From Paenibacillus xylanexedens (GTDB lineage: Bacteria; Bacillota; Bacilli; Paenibacillales; Paenibacillaceae), in assembly GCF_007676705.1 (NCBI RefSeq), contig NZ_VEBF01000001.1:1612001-1676000 (forward strand): a stretch of 64,000 bases of DNA. The letters run 5' to 3'. The position numbers and the translations under genes are program-made. Shown here piece by piece: positions 44,301-57,405 of the stretch. The notes beneath the pieces were generated by a model. The model saw only the letters and a program-made list of their open reading frames with translations. It was not told the origin of the DNA and did no database searches. Every line of letters begins with the position of its first letter. Positions within the stretch are counted from its first letter, which is position 1.

Positions 44301-44329
44301 TTGATATACTGGTTAAGTATTGTTAGAAT
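44301..44329 (+). promoter_or_regulatory. opuA promoter
   Basis: TTGATA (44301-44306), 17-bp spacer, TAGAAT (44324-44329): a strong sigma-A match about 130 bp upstream of the opuAA ATG. The long leader between shows no recognised riboswitch. Confidence 0.75.
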
Positions 44330-44460
44330 AAAAAACGTTACCCAGAAAGACGGGAAGCGAAGCAACAATTACCGGATTTCGTGGCTGGGCGCACAAGTGT
44401 ATGGGCTTGTGGATGCTAAAAGCCGTTCGAAGTGCACAACACATCAGAAGGGGTGAAAAC

Positions 44461-48244
<3,784 letters not shown>

Positions 48245-48277
48245 ACCAGATTGAGATGAATAAACCTGAATTTGGTA

Positions 48278-48310
48278 GAAAGGCCACCGAAATTATTCGG
48301 TGGCCTTTTT
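48278..48310 (+). terminator. Terminator of the opuA operon
   Basis: Perfect 13-bp arms AAAGGCCACCGAA and TTCGGTGGCCTTT with an ATTA loop and T5. Confidence 0.92.
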
Positions 48311-48387
48311 CTGTCATCTTTTATCTTATGTCTTCCTCTGGCTATCTTGAGCTACGTGAAATTACACGATTCTCTCTTACCTTTGTC

Positions 48388-48451
48388 CTTCCTTGCTTGG
48401 AACGAAAATTCGGCAAAATCTGCTTCCTTCGGAGTTTTCAGACACGCCCTA
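48388..48451 (-). mobile_element. Truncated second copy of the MITE
   Basis: 64 bp identical, in reverse orientation, to the left end of the element at 2939-3002, including the terminal repeat and TA. Identity stops abruptly at 48388, and the other terminal repeat is not found between here and the opuA terminator. Confidence 0.75.
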
Positions 48452-48453
48452 GT

Positions 48454-48490
48454 AAAAAAACAGCTTGCAGATGGAAGTCTGCAAGCTGTT
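48454..48490 (-). terminator. Terminator of the surface nuclease gene
   Basis: On the minus strand AACAGCTTGCAGA, a 6-nt loop and TCTGCAAGCTGTT are followed by T7. It abuts the truncated MITE. Confidence 0.92.
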
Positions 48491-48514
48491 CTAAACCGTC
48501 TGTATCATGCGTCT

Positions 48515-51500
48515 TTACTGCTTTTGCCACTCGCTTGCCGACAATAGCAGGGTCACCACTTCAGCACGTGTTGCTTCTGCGAGTGGGTTAAACCTATTCT
48601 GCCCTGTTCCTTTCACCAGTCCTGCATCATATGCAGCAGCGATATATGGAACAGCCCAAGCGGGTACTTTATCTGCATCCGCAAAGCTCAGTGCAGGATT
48701 GGAATGTACCGGAAGACCGAGTGCTCTTACGAGCATAACCGTCATCTCTACCCGCGATACTTTGCCAGATGAACGGAAAGTATCATCCGTATACCCGCTA
48801 ATGATGCCTTGCTCCACTGCCTGAGCAATAAAGGATTGCGCCCACGCCGGTATGCCAGCAGCATCCTTAAACGTCAATGCCTTGTTGCTGGCTGGGAGTT
48901 CAAATGCTCTTGCCAGCATAACAATGAATTCGGCGCGTGTGGCAGGTGCATTCGGACGGAAATTACCATCCTGATACCCGTTCACAATTCCCCGGGAAAT
49001 GGCCTGTTCAATGGCAGCAGCGGCCCAGTGATTCCCGATATCTTTCAGGTCTACAACTGGTATGGTTGGAGTAGCGCCTCCTCCATTACCCGGAACGGTT
49101 GGCGTAGTTGGATTCGTAGGATTGGTTGGTGTAGTCGGTGTGGTTGGAGTTACAGGCGTGGTAGGTGTTGTAGAACCTCCACCACTGTTACCACTGCCCG
49201 GATCACTTCCATTATTCCCGCCACCATTACCAGGGTTGCTGCCATTTCCGTCTCCTGGAAGTGGCGTTCCTTTCAAATCGGTACTACGTCCTTCCGTCTC
49301 TTGGTTCACTGTACCTACACGGTCCAGATGTTCATGGAAGATTTCATAATCGACCAGATTCAATTCGTAGAATCGATTATCATCTTTTGCCGTTCTCATA
49401 GCACGATAGAAATCTCCACCGTTAGCCATGAATGAATTGGTAGCGACGATATAGTACCCGTTCGGATCGATATCCGTGTACGTTCCATCTGCATTCTTAA
49501 TCTGAACTTTGACCACACGTTGACCGACTTGGGTCACGGTGTTGGTCGTTGCATCCATTTTCTCGCCTGGCTTCGTAGAATCGTAGTAGAACCGCATGCC
49601 TGCCACTTGCGGGAAGCGTCCTTCTCCCGTTTCCACACCACTAACGCCATTTTCCAGCGCGGCTGTGATTTCCTTGCCTGTCATTTTCAGCGCAGACAGG
49701 TTATTACCAAATGGCATCACAGTCAGGAGATTGCCCAGCGTAATATCACCTGTCTGGAATGAAGCTCGAATGCCACCGCCATTCTGGATCGCCACGTATC
49801 CTTTGACGTCGTTTTCCTGCACAATGGATTTCACTTTCTCCAGCATACCGTCTGTCATCAGGTTTCCTAAATTGGTTTCCTGTTTCCGCACAGTGCCACG
49901 TTCTCCATCCAGGAAGACATTCGTTTTACCAATAACCGTTTTCTTGAACTGTTCCAACTGAGGGGCATATTCTTTCAACTTGTTCGCGGCTTCCACATCA
50001 TCAGCATAGATGAATTGGTTGGCAGCATCTTTCGCATCCAGACTCAACAATTTGCCGTTCCACTTCTTCAATATACCCGCTTCATCAAACGTAACATCCA
50101 ATTGACCAAGAGAAACGTCATATTCCCCGGTTTGTACAACCAATGTTGGCTCATCTTGGCTGCCTACAACCATAGGTTCCTTCAGAATGGTGTGTGAATG
50201 ACCACCTACCACAATATCGATTCCTTCTACGGCTTCAGCCAATTTTAGATCCTCTGAGTAGCCAAGGTGAGTCAAAGCAATGATTTTATTGATACCTTCA
50301 TTTTGCAGCATCTGTACAGTTGCTTGTGCACTTGCCTTATAATCTACAAACTTCAAGTCATCTCCCGGTGAAGAAAGAGATACTGTGTCCGGTGTCGTCA
50401 GTCCGAAAATACCGACTCGCTCACCATTCACTTCCGTAATAATCGCTGGATAGATTTCGGCTTTCTCACCCGGATCACCGATGCTATTGTTGTATAAACC
50501 ACTCAAGCTCGCATCTTTTGAATAATCAATATTGGCACTCACGAACGGGAACTCTGCTTTTTCAATGAATGCTTTCAGTACGCTTGGACCTTTATCAAAC
50601 TCATGGTTACCAAAAGTCATGGCATCGTATCCGATCATGTTCATGAATTCCAGATCAGCCAGACCGTTAAACAGATTGAAGTACAATGTGCCTGAGAAAA
50701 CGTCCCCTGCATCCAGCACCAAAGTGTTATCATTGCGCGCTTCCTTAATTGCCGTTACTCGGCGCGGGATGTTATCCAGATGCGCATGCGTATCATTCGT
50801 GTGAAGTACGCGCAGGTTGAAGTCCCCTTCTTCCACTGGATCTCCAATACTTAATTGTGCGAGTAATGGATCATGGTCGCTCACCCGTCCATCCGCTGTC
50901 TCAAAATCGGCATTCACATGTACCACTTCGATGGCTGCCGTCTCAGTCAGGTTTTTACTCACCAGAATGTGATCCAGTGTCTGAGAGTTTCCATCATAGA
51001 TGTAGGAGTATCGCTGATTCTCTGGCAGTTGGTTTACCAAGTTGTCCAGTTCATTACCTTCAACAATGTTCAAGGTATTCGAGAATTGGAAGTCGTTAAA
51101 ATCGCCAAGTACAGCGACATTTACGTCAGGGTCTTTGTTCAGTAACTCTTTCACAAAGCCATTGACCAGCGCAGCTTGCTTCGCACGTTGAACTTCACTG
51201 CTTCGAGTCGCAGGCTGTATGCTTCCAAAAGGTTTCAAGTCTCCACCTTTGGAATTGAAATGGTTGGCAATCACGACTACACGTTCACCATTGAATTCAA
51301 ATTCCGCTGCGAGCGGTTTGCGAGAGCTGGCGAATGCCTCGTCCTCTGGTGCAATACGTCCCGGATTATTGGAGAGACTGCCGTCTGCTTTGACTGTGAT
51401 TGCTGTCATAGCATTTCCTTTTCCGATACCAGTAGCCAACGTTACACGGTTCGGCTGGTATAGAAATCCTACCCGAATGTTGGCACCCGGCGCCCCGCCA

Positions 51501-53671
51501 TCCTTGTTATTTTCCGGAGAAATCTCACTGTATCGATATGTTGGTCCATTATTCGCTTTGATTGCATCAATTAGAGTCTGAAAACTCTCATTGGCCGCTG
51601 TTGTACCTGTATCGGCATCACCATCGTTATCCTGAACTTCCATAATGCCAATGATGTCTGGCGTGTTCAGATTATCCACGATGATTTTGCCGATTTTATT
51701 GGCTCGTGTTGCATCCTTTTTGCTGAAGTTCTCCACATTAAACGTGGCAATGGTCAGTTTATCTGCTGCTTTCTCAATGGAAGTAGTCGCTTGTTTCGCT
51801 TCTCCTGGGATGACTGCTGGCAAACTCCCTTCAGGACTCACCTTGAAATTGCCGCTAGAATATGTCATTACTCCAATTACACTACCATCCAACTTATCGC
51901 CTGTTTTTACTGCTTTGGAAGGTTTCTTACTGATAAATAGACGCTGCGGATTGAGATCACTCTCATTCATACCTTTCTTGTTATCGGTCAAAATAACACC
52001 ACCATTAGGCGTGCGAAGTGGATTGTTCTCACCATTATCCACGACAACGGCCAGACCCGGTTGACTGGAGTAAGGACCTATAATCTCAGGCTTTTCCAAT
52101 TCAACGCGCATGCCTTCGAGACTTTCATAGAAGTCTATGGCATCCTTCTCTGGGTTAAACTCTCCAAAAGAGTCCGAGTCAATGACTGTTGGAATGATTC
52201 GTCCATTAACACCCAACTTTACAGGTGCAGGTAGTTCGACTTGATCTAACACTTTTACAATGGTACTCCCCGTAATTTGCGTGGTGGTTAATTCGTTAAC
52301 CGCCCCATATTCCGTAACTTTCCCAGATACCTTCACCTGGTTGCCAACGATAACTCCATGACTCGGTTTATATACCTGAATGGCTTCGGAGGTCCGATGA
52401 TCATCGTCAATCTCATCCGGAAGCTCTTGCATGTAAAAACTGCTTGTACTGACTGAGGTAACAATACCTTCGATATCTTTAACATCATATCCGTTAAAAA
52501 CAGAGGTATGTCCTGCACCTTGAATATCATGGATACGCAAGTTTTCTTTATCAGGAAGTACTTGATACGTAAAGGTGTACACTTCACTGGATTGTCCATT
52601 AAGAATGGCAACAGCTTTGATTACGATGTCTTGATCAATCACCAATGGGTTGTTATACACGGCAGAAGAAGTAGTAGGTTCGGTTCCATCCGTTGTGTAA
52701 TGTACGACTGCACCCTTTGCTGGAGAGGTTAATGTGACTTCATTGTTTCGGGGAATCCCGCCGGACGGAACACTTGCCATCACAGACAGGCTATTTTCTA
52801 CAACATCTGCGGCTGTTCTAGGTAAAATCTCTAATCCGTAATTACTGTTGAACGTGAGAACACCTTGCACATATTCGTAGGTTTTGCCGACAGTTAGCGC
52901 GTTAGGGGAGTTTTTGGCATAGATCGTCATCTCAGCACCATGACTATCCGTAGCGTAGAACGTCGAACTACTGCCCCGTGTTACCTGAATATCTCTTACT
53001 TCGACAAACATTCCCTCATACTTTTCGCCCGGACCCTTGTTACTTTGGTCTGCTGGTCTGACAAAGTCTGTGGACACCATATTTTTGGGTCCGGGGATTG
53101 TTACATTTTGCTCAGTTACCTTCATGTATCCTTCGGTAAAACCCGACTTATCCTTCTCGATCTGGACGAGTCCGCTGTAGTGGGTAATTGGACCATATAC
53201 TTCAATGCGATCCCCCACGTCAACTTGATTCTTCGCTCGGACTACAATGCCAGCTTCTTCGTCTTGAATATAATAATTCGTGAATTCTCCGGAGAGTTCA
53301 CTGTACGTTACGACACCTGAAACGGCTACATTTGTATTTGGTGCAAGTACTCGCGCATCAGCAATGGGTATGATTCCAGCCCCGTCTGCTTCCTGCACTT
53401 CTGAGTTATCCGTCTCAGCTGGTTCCTCATTTTCAGTTCCATCCAAATCATCATCTTCGTTAGTCGGTGACTCTAGGTCTGACGATTCTTCAGTTGGGAC
53501 AGCATCCGGTATGGAGGTCTCCTGATCACTTGTTTGCGGCTGTTCCGTTACTACATTTTCCTCATCAGCATATACGGTGCTACTTAATCCACCGATTGGT
53601 GCCGCACCTGTAACGACAAGAACGAAAACCAGAAACCCTTGTGCCCAACGTTTCACTTGCGTGTTGTTCAT
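48515..53671 (-). CDS. Giant surface nuclease/5'-nucleotidase with SLH domains
   Basis: A 1718-residue exported protein. Signal peptide ends VYA (about 35), then an acidic linker. Next: an OB-fold YhcR-type domain (about 100-280), a chitobiase-C-like beta-sandwich (VVHYTTDGTEPTT), a second OB-fold part, and an endonuclease/exonuclease/phosphatase domain from about 640 (TIATFNVENF, VLGDFNDF, VSDHDPLLAQ). A metallophosphatase follows from about 950 (LHTNDTHAH, GNHEFD, GGHSHT), then the 5'-nucleotidase C domain (AIQNGGGIRASF, about 1294). A Gly/Pro/Thr-rich linker and three SLH repeats end it. It likely degrades extracellular nucleic acid to nucleosides and phosphate on the cell surface. The start ATG follows GGGGGTAGG. 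Confidence 0.92.
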   Translation of the reverse strand: MNNTQVKRWAQGFLVFVLVVTGAAPIGGLSSTVYADEENVVTEQPQTSDQETSIPDAVPTEESSDLESPTNEDDDLDGTENEEPAETDNSEVQEADGAGIIPIADARVLAPNTNVAVSGVVTYSELSGEFTNYYIQDEEAGIVVRAKNQVDVGDRIEVYGPITHYSGLVQIEKDKSGFTEGYMKVTEQNVTIPGPKNMVSTDFVRPADQSNKGPGEKYEGMFVEVRDIQVTRGSSSTFYATDSHGAEMTIYAKNSPNALTVGKTYEYVQGVLTFNSNYGLEILPRTAADVVENSLSVMASVPSGGIPRNNEVTLTSPAKGAVVHYTTDGTEPTTSSAVYNNPLVIDQDIVIKAVAILNGQSSEVYTFTYQVLPDKENLRIHDIQGAGHTSVFNGYDVKDIEGIVTSVSTSSFYMQELPDEIDDDHRTSEAIQVYKPSHGVIVGNQVKVSGKVTEYGAVNELTTTQITGSTIVKVLDQVELPAPVKLGVNGRIIPTVIDSDSFGEFNPEKDAIDFYESLEGMRVELEKPEIIGPYSSQPGLAVVVDNGENNPLRTPNGGVILTDNKKGMNESDLNPQRLFISKKPSKAVKTGDKLDGSVIGVMTYSSGNFKVSPEGSLPAVIPGEAKQATTSIEKAADKLTIATFNVENFSKKDATRANKIGKIIVDNLNTPDIIGIMEVQDNDGDADTGTTAANESFQTLIDAIKANNGPTYRYSEISPENNKDGGAPGANIRVGFLYQPNRVTLATGIGKGNAMTAITVKADGSLSNNPGRIAPEDEAFASSRKPLAAEFEFNGERVVVIANHFNSKGGDLKPFGSIQPATRSSEVQRAKQAALVNGFVKELLNKDPDVNVAVLGDFNDFQFSNTLNIVEGNELDNLVNQLPENQRYSYIYDGNSQTLDHILVSKNLTETAAIEVVHVNADFETADGRVSDHDPLLAQLSIGDPVEEGDFNLRVLHTNDTHAHLDNIPRRVTAIKEARNDNTLVLDAGDVFSGTLYFNLFNGLADLEFMNMIGYDAMTFGNHEFDKGPSVLKAFIEKAEFPFVSANIDYSKDASLSGLYNNSIGDPGEKAEIYPAIITEVNGERVGIFGLTTPDTVSLSSPGDDLKFVDYKASAQATVQMLQNEGINKIIALTHLGYSEDLKLAEAVEGIDIVVGGHSHTILKEPMVVGSQDEPTLVVQTGEYDVSLGQLDVTFDEAGILKKWNGKLLSLDAKDAANQFIYADDVEAANKLKEYAPQLEQFKKTVIGKTNVFLDGERGTVRKQETNLGNLMTDGMLEKVKSIVQENDVKGYVAIQNGGGIRASFQTGDITLGNLLTVMPFGNNLSALKMTGKEITAALENGVSGVETGEGRFPQVAGMRFYYDSTKPGEKMDATTNTVTQVGQRVVKVQIKNADGTYTDIDPNGYYIVATNSFMANGGDFYRAMRTAKDDNRFYELNLVDYEIFHEHLDRVGTVNQETEGRSTDLKGTPLPGDGNGSNPGNGGGNNGSDPGSGNSGGGSTTPTTPVTPTTPTTPTNPTNPTTPTVPGNGGGATPTIPVVDLKDIGNHWAAAAIEQAISRGIVNGYQDGNFRPNAPATRAEFIVMLARAFELPASNKALTFKDAAGIPAWAQSFIAQAVEQGIISGYTDDTFRSSGKVSRVEMTVMLVRALGLPVHSNPALSFADADKVPAWAVPYIAAAYDAGLVKGTGQNRFNPLAEATRAEVVTLLLSASEWQKQ
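49060..49260. repeat. Low-complexity Pro/Thr and Gly/Asn/Ser linker coding repeat
   Basis: Inside the surface nuclease gene. Tandem codons for PTTPTTPTNPTNPTTPT and a Gly/Asn/Ser-rich stretch form a flexible wall-spanning spacer between the enzymatic part and the SLH repeats. Length variation between strains would be expected. Confidence 0.7.
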
Positions 53672-53739
53672 TCGTCCTACCCCCATGTTTTCAACTTGGC
53701 AATCATTTGTTCAGACAGCTTGTACATTAGTTCAAATAT

Positions 53740-53768
53740 AAGATAACTGAATAACAGAGTTGTGTAAA
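53740..53768 (-). promoter_or_regulatory. Possible promoter of the surface nuclease gene
   Basis: On the minus strand TTTACA (53763-53768), a 17-bp spacer and TATCTT (53740-53745) lie about 70 bp before the start codon. No direct-repeat Pho box is evident. Confidence 0.5.
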
Positions 53769-54170
53769 CAATATTTCTATCAAATGAAATAAAATAGAAC
53801 ACCAATATTACACACCCTAAACTAATCTCTATATAATGAATAATTAGTACTACTTTTTGACTAAAAACACGTTATGAAGAACATTAAAGTCATATAATTG
53901 TTAGGTATATAGTTATTTGATGTCAATTAAATTTACATATATAATAAATATAAATACGAATTCGACATTTAGTGACAGTCCTCATTTCTTTAAACCCACT
54001 AAACCTGAGTCTTGAGACATACATTTTCACATGATAAAACGATATGGACGGATCACATTAGATCACCACATTAACTGAGTATAAAAGAGAACTATTATGC
54101 GTAAAATCAGTATAAGTTAATAGAATGTTAAATATTACCTGATAATAAATATAGACATGTAACCACATCA

Positions 54171-54219
54171 AAAAAAACCACAAGAACATCTCCAAATACT
54201 TTCAGAGACTTTCTTGTGG
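54171..54219 (-). terminator. Terminator of the stalk-domain gene
   Basis: On the minus strand CCCACAAGAA...TTCTTGTGG forms a stem followed by T8; inner GTCTC/GAGAT may extend it. Confidence 0.8.
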
Positions 54220-54280
54220 GATAATATAAAATATGGAAAATGATACTAATTCCACTTTTTCGAAATGTTACAGACGGTTT

Positions 54281-55435
54281 TCAATACACTTCTGTGTCAG
54301 GTGTCAATGTAATATTACTTCCATATGGTTCAATTAATCCTTGTTGCTCCAAGTACTGGTCAACGTATCGATCTGCATTCAGTGAAGTTGACCCGATCCA
54401 GTCTGAATATGTTTTTCCAAACATTTTATATAGTATGTCACTAGTATATTCATTACTTAATTCCCCAAAAACAGTATATAACTGTTTTACCGTATTCGTG
54501 TGTTTTTTACCCTCTAAATCGGTCCATGTTACTTTTTTATTCAGATCTACCTTCCTTATATCCTTAGTATATATTTGTACGATTGACCCATTAACTTTAA
54601 AGTACACACGGATGCTTTTTACGTAAGGATGACCCTTGAGAATGCTCCACCCTGTCATCTCTCCAGTAGCTGGTACAGCATAAAGTTTTCCTTTTGTTGG
54701 AGTTGTTGCTGTTACACTGTTTTGTTTTTGAGGTTGTTCAATATTAATAGTCATTTTTCCTTTACCAATGGATATTTGCATCTGCTTAGCTTTAGAGTTA
54801 TAAGTCAATACTCCATCCAAAGCATCTGAGAGAACAGAAGCAGGAAACAAAGTTACGCCATTTTGAACAAGTAGTGGTGACTTGAGAGTTAATGGCTCTC
54901 CATTTAAAGTTGCCTTTGTTCCAGTTTTCGGGAGAGTTAGTCTGGTAGAACCAACTTTAATCTCGAAGGTGCCCTGTTGAGCAATGTAATTAACACTCCC
55001 CCCCAGTGCCTTGAATACCTCTTTCATCGGAACAAGAGTCACACCATTTTTTATGTATCCCCCATCAATCGCTTCATCCAAGCTACCTGAGATGGTAACT
55101 GATCTTTCAACATTTTCGACTTTAACAGTAATTGTTGAAGAACCTACACCTGTTACCTTTACCATCCCAGTGCTCAGCACTTGAAGTATATGAGGTTCAC
55201 TGATCGTATAATCTGTTTTCGAAAGACCCGTATTTCTTCTGTAATATGGATCGTTATCGCTATGTATTGAGAATTCGTCATCATACACAACAACTATATT
55301 AAGATTAATCTTACCACCGACCGAAACTGTAGTATTAGGGATGAGTTCAATATTTTTAACTTTAAGTTCCTCCCCATAAACACTTGAGACAAACAACAAC
55401 ATAAATACCATCATTAGAACCGTTATTCTTTTCAT
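54281..55435 (-). CDS. Exported copper-amine-oxidase-like stalk-domain protein
   Basis: A 384-residue secreted protein. The signal peptide (about 1-21) ends SSVYG. A Big-2-like beta domain (about 30-115; LIPNTTVSVGGKINLNIVVV, GMVKVTGVGSSTITVKVENV) is followed by a Cu_amine_oxidN1 'stalk' domain (about 125-225; NGVTLVPMKEVFKALGGSVN, GTKATLNGEPLTL, GVTLFPASVLSDALDGVLTY). The C-terminal 140 residues (IYTKDIRKVDLNKKVTWTDL) are unrecognised. Stalk domains are common in Paenibacillus surface proteins, with no enzymatic role known. The coding sequence is AT-rich compared with its neighbours, which hints at recent acquisition. Confidence 0.78.
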   Translation of the reverse strand: MKRITVLMMVFMLLFVSSVYGEELKVKNIELIPNTTVSVGGKINLNIVVVYDDEFSIHSDNDPYYRRNTGLSKTDYTISEPHILQVLSTGMVKVTGVGSSTITVKVENVERSVTISGSLDEAIDGGYIKNGVTLVPMKEVFKALGGSVNYIAQQGTFEIKVGSTRLTLPKTGTKATLNGEPLTLKSPLLVQNGVTLFPASVLSDALDGVLTYNSKAKQMQISIGKGKMTINIEQPQKQNSVTATTPTKGKLYAVPATGEMTGWSILKGHPYVKSIRVYFKVNGSIVQIYTKDIRKVDLNKKVTWTDLEGKKHTNTVKQLYTVFGELSNEYTSDILYKMFGKTYSDWIGSTSLNADRYVDQYLEQQGLIEPYGSNITLTPDTEVY

Positions 55436-55566
55436 TCACTTGTACTCCTTCTTATTTTTATTATGTCTATTTCTCTTCATGAATCTATGTATTGGGATAC
55501 CCCTTTCAGCTTCCTATTCTATTTTCGTAATCATTAACAAAAAATGTTAGTCTTTCTCTTTAGTAA

Positions 55567-55604
55567 ACAAAAAAAATTGAATGCAGCTTAATCACTGCAT
55601 TCAA
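55567..55604 (-). terminator. Terminator of the sugar-type ABC importer genes
   Basis: On the minus strand TTGAATGCAG, an 8-nt loop and CTGCATTCAA are followed by T8. Confidence 0.93.
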
Positions 55605-55621
55605 CATTCATATGAATTAAA

Positions 55622-56995
55622 TTACTTCTTCACCGTGCTATTATATTGCGCAATCTTGTCTGTAATTTGTTTAGCTGCTGCATCCAATGCTTCCTGTGGT
55701 GTACCTTGTCCATTCAGGACCGTTTCAATCGCTCCTTCGACAAGTTGTCTCGCTTCAGGGAATACACCCATTAATGCCCCGGATGTTGCTGTCGAATCCG
55801 CGGAAGCGTGCAATTGGTCGACTGCTGTCTGGAATTGCGGGTACTTCGCCATATTATCCTTTAATACTTGCTCTTCGTAAGCTGCTGTCGTAATTGGGAA
55901 GTATCCTGTCGCAACGCTCCAGTTCGCTTGCACCTCTGGTGTAGCCAAGTACTTGATGAACTCCCAAGCCGCTTGCTGTTGTGCTTCCGATTTGTTGTTC
56001 ATGATGTACAAGCTCGCTCCACCCACCACAACGCCGCCTTCTTTGGCATCCGCTGGACGAGGCAGGAAGCCTGTTCCCAGTTCAAACTTGCCACCTGAAC
56101 CTTCTACGATTTTACGCAGGCCAGCCGTGGAATCCAGGGTCATACCGATTTGCTGAGCGGTAAATGCTGCTGTTGTATCGTCTGTGCTACGTCCCAGATT
56201 GGAGAGGGTTTTCTCGTCGATCATCTTTTTCCACCATGTTAATGTCTTCACTCCAGCTTCGGAGTTCAACAGAGACTCTGTAGCGGCTTCGGTTCTTCCG
56301 TTTCCATTGTTTACATAATCTGCATTCTGGTTCGCAAAGAATTGTTCCATGAACCAGCCGTAGATCGCCATGGATGCTCCTGGCTTACCGTCTTTCGCCA
56401 ATGCTTTCGCTGCTTGTTCAAACTCTTCATATGTCTTCGGCGGGTTCTCCGGGTCCAAACCTGCTGCTTTGAACATATCCTTGTTGTAGTAAAGGATCGG
56501 GTTCGATGTGTTAAACGGCATCGCGTTCAACTTGCCATCAATGGTGTAATACCGGATAATGTTTGGCTCCAGTTGGGACAGGTCGAACTGATCCTTGTCG
56601 ATGAACTGCTGTACTGGCGTAATCATGCCTGAATCGATCATGAACTTGCTACCAATCTCGTAGACCTGGATAATGTCTGGACCGCTGTCTGAGCCCATGG
56701 ATGCTTTGAGTTTGTTCAGACTTTCATCGTACTTCCCTTGATAGATGGGCTTCACCTGAATGTCTGGATGACTTGCGTTAAAGTCGGAAGCGAGCTGGTT
56801 TATCGCTTTTTCCCCTGCACCCGACATGGAATGCCACCAAGTCAATTGTGTTGTTTCAGCTGCGGCCGCTTCTGCTGGAGCTCCACTTGCCGGGCTGCTT
56901 GTTTCTGCTTTCGTTCCGCAAGCGGAAATGACCAACATTAGAGCAGCCAGCATTAATGCGAATGTACCTCTTTTTTTCAACCGAAATCCGTTCAT
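55622..56995 (-). CDS. UgpB-like ABC transporter solute-binding lipoprotein
   Basis: A 457-residue family 1 solute-binding protein. The signal peptide ends in the lipobox LVISACGT (Cys about 26). The start of the mature protein, LTWWHSMSGAGEKAINQLA, with VKPIYQGKYDESLNKLKAS and NAMPFNTSNPILYYNKDMF, closely follows the pattern of UgpB, the sn-glycerol-3-phosphate receptor. So glycerol-3-phosphate or a glycerophosphodiester is the best guess. The matching permease genes lie upstream in the same direction, separated by 410 bp holding an interspersed repeat. The ribosome binding site is AAAAGGAGAG. Confidence 0.9.
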   Translation of the reverse strand: MNGFRLKKRGTFALMLAALMLVISACGTKAETSSPASGAPAEAAAAETTQLTWWHSMSGAGEKAINQLASDFNASHPDIQVKPIYQGKYDESLNKLKASMGSDSGPDIIQVYEIGSKFMIDSGMITPVQQFIDKDQFDLSQLEPNIIRYYTIDGKLNAMPFNTSNPILYYNKDMFKAAGLDPENPPKTYEEFEQAAKALAKDGKPGASMAIYGWFMEQFFANQNADYVNNGNGRTEAATESLLNSEAGVKTLTWWKKMIDEKTLSNLGRSTDDTTAAFTAQQIGMTLDSTAGLRKIVEGSGGKFELGTGFLPRPADAKEGGVVVGGASLYIMNNKSEAQQQAAWEFIKYLATPEVQANWSVATGYFPITTAAYEEQVLKDNMAKYPQFQTAVDQLHASADSTATSGALMGVFPEARQLVEGAIETVLNGQGTPQEALDAAAKQITDKIAQYNSTVKK

Positions 56996-57405
56996 AATCG
57001 CTCTCCTTTTATATGGCTCGCTTACAATAAAATCTTGGGGATGACGCGGTGTGGCCGTTACGGTTACGAATCGTTCTTTTGATCGCTGTTATCCCCGGAT
57101 TTTTCTCATTCCCCCTCTCTAAGGGGAAAATCCGGGGATAAAGGCGAGTTAATGCTTACGAAGTAGCTTTCTTGCAGAAAGCTTGTAGCTTCGCTTCTTC
57201 AGAATCGATTCTTCTCCTTCACTACTACCGTCGTTCATTTCAACATCTTATTTGAAGCACGAGCCTCATTTTATTCGCTCCTGGTATTCAAATCGTAGAC
57301 CTTGTACGAAGATACAAGGTTTAATTCAAAACCTCTAAATCAAATCTTTAGATCAAAACCTTCAGAATTTCAATTTCAATTTAATAGTTGTAAACCTTAC
57401 TCTCC
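56996..57405. other. 410-bp gap between permease and binding-protein genes
   Basis: Unusually long for an ABC importer operon. It holds copy 2 of the interspersed repeat (57082-57202) and a separate hairpin with arms ACCTTGTA / TACAAGGT (57299-57320). These structures may end or process the transcript so that the binding protein is expressed at its own level (inference). Confidence 0.6.
57082..57202 (+). repeat. Two-hairpin interspersed repeat, copy 2
   Basis: Same order of elements as 8631-8750: ATCGCTGTTATCCCC, a long stem (TATCCCCGGATTTT / AAAATCCGGGGATA with inner TTCCCC/GGGGAA), the motif TAGCTTTCTTGCAGAAAGCT, then TTCGCTTCTTCAG. Compensatory-looking changes keep the main stem paired. 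Confidence 0.7.

Larger units (their letters stand above)
53672..54280. other. AT-rich 609-bp intergenic region
   Basis: It contains the promoter of the surface nuclease (53740-53768) at one end and the terminator of the stalk-domain gene (54171-54219) at the other. The middle is markedly richer in A and T than the rest of the window and has stop codons in all frames. I see no gene, RNA or clear repeat. Confidence 0.6.
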
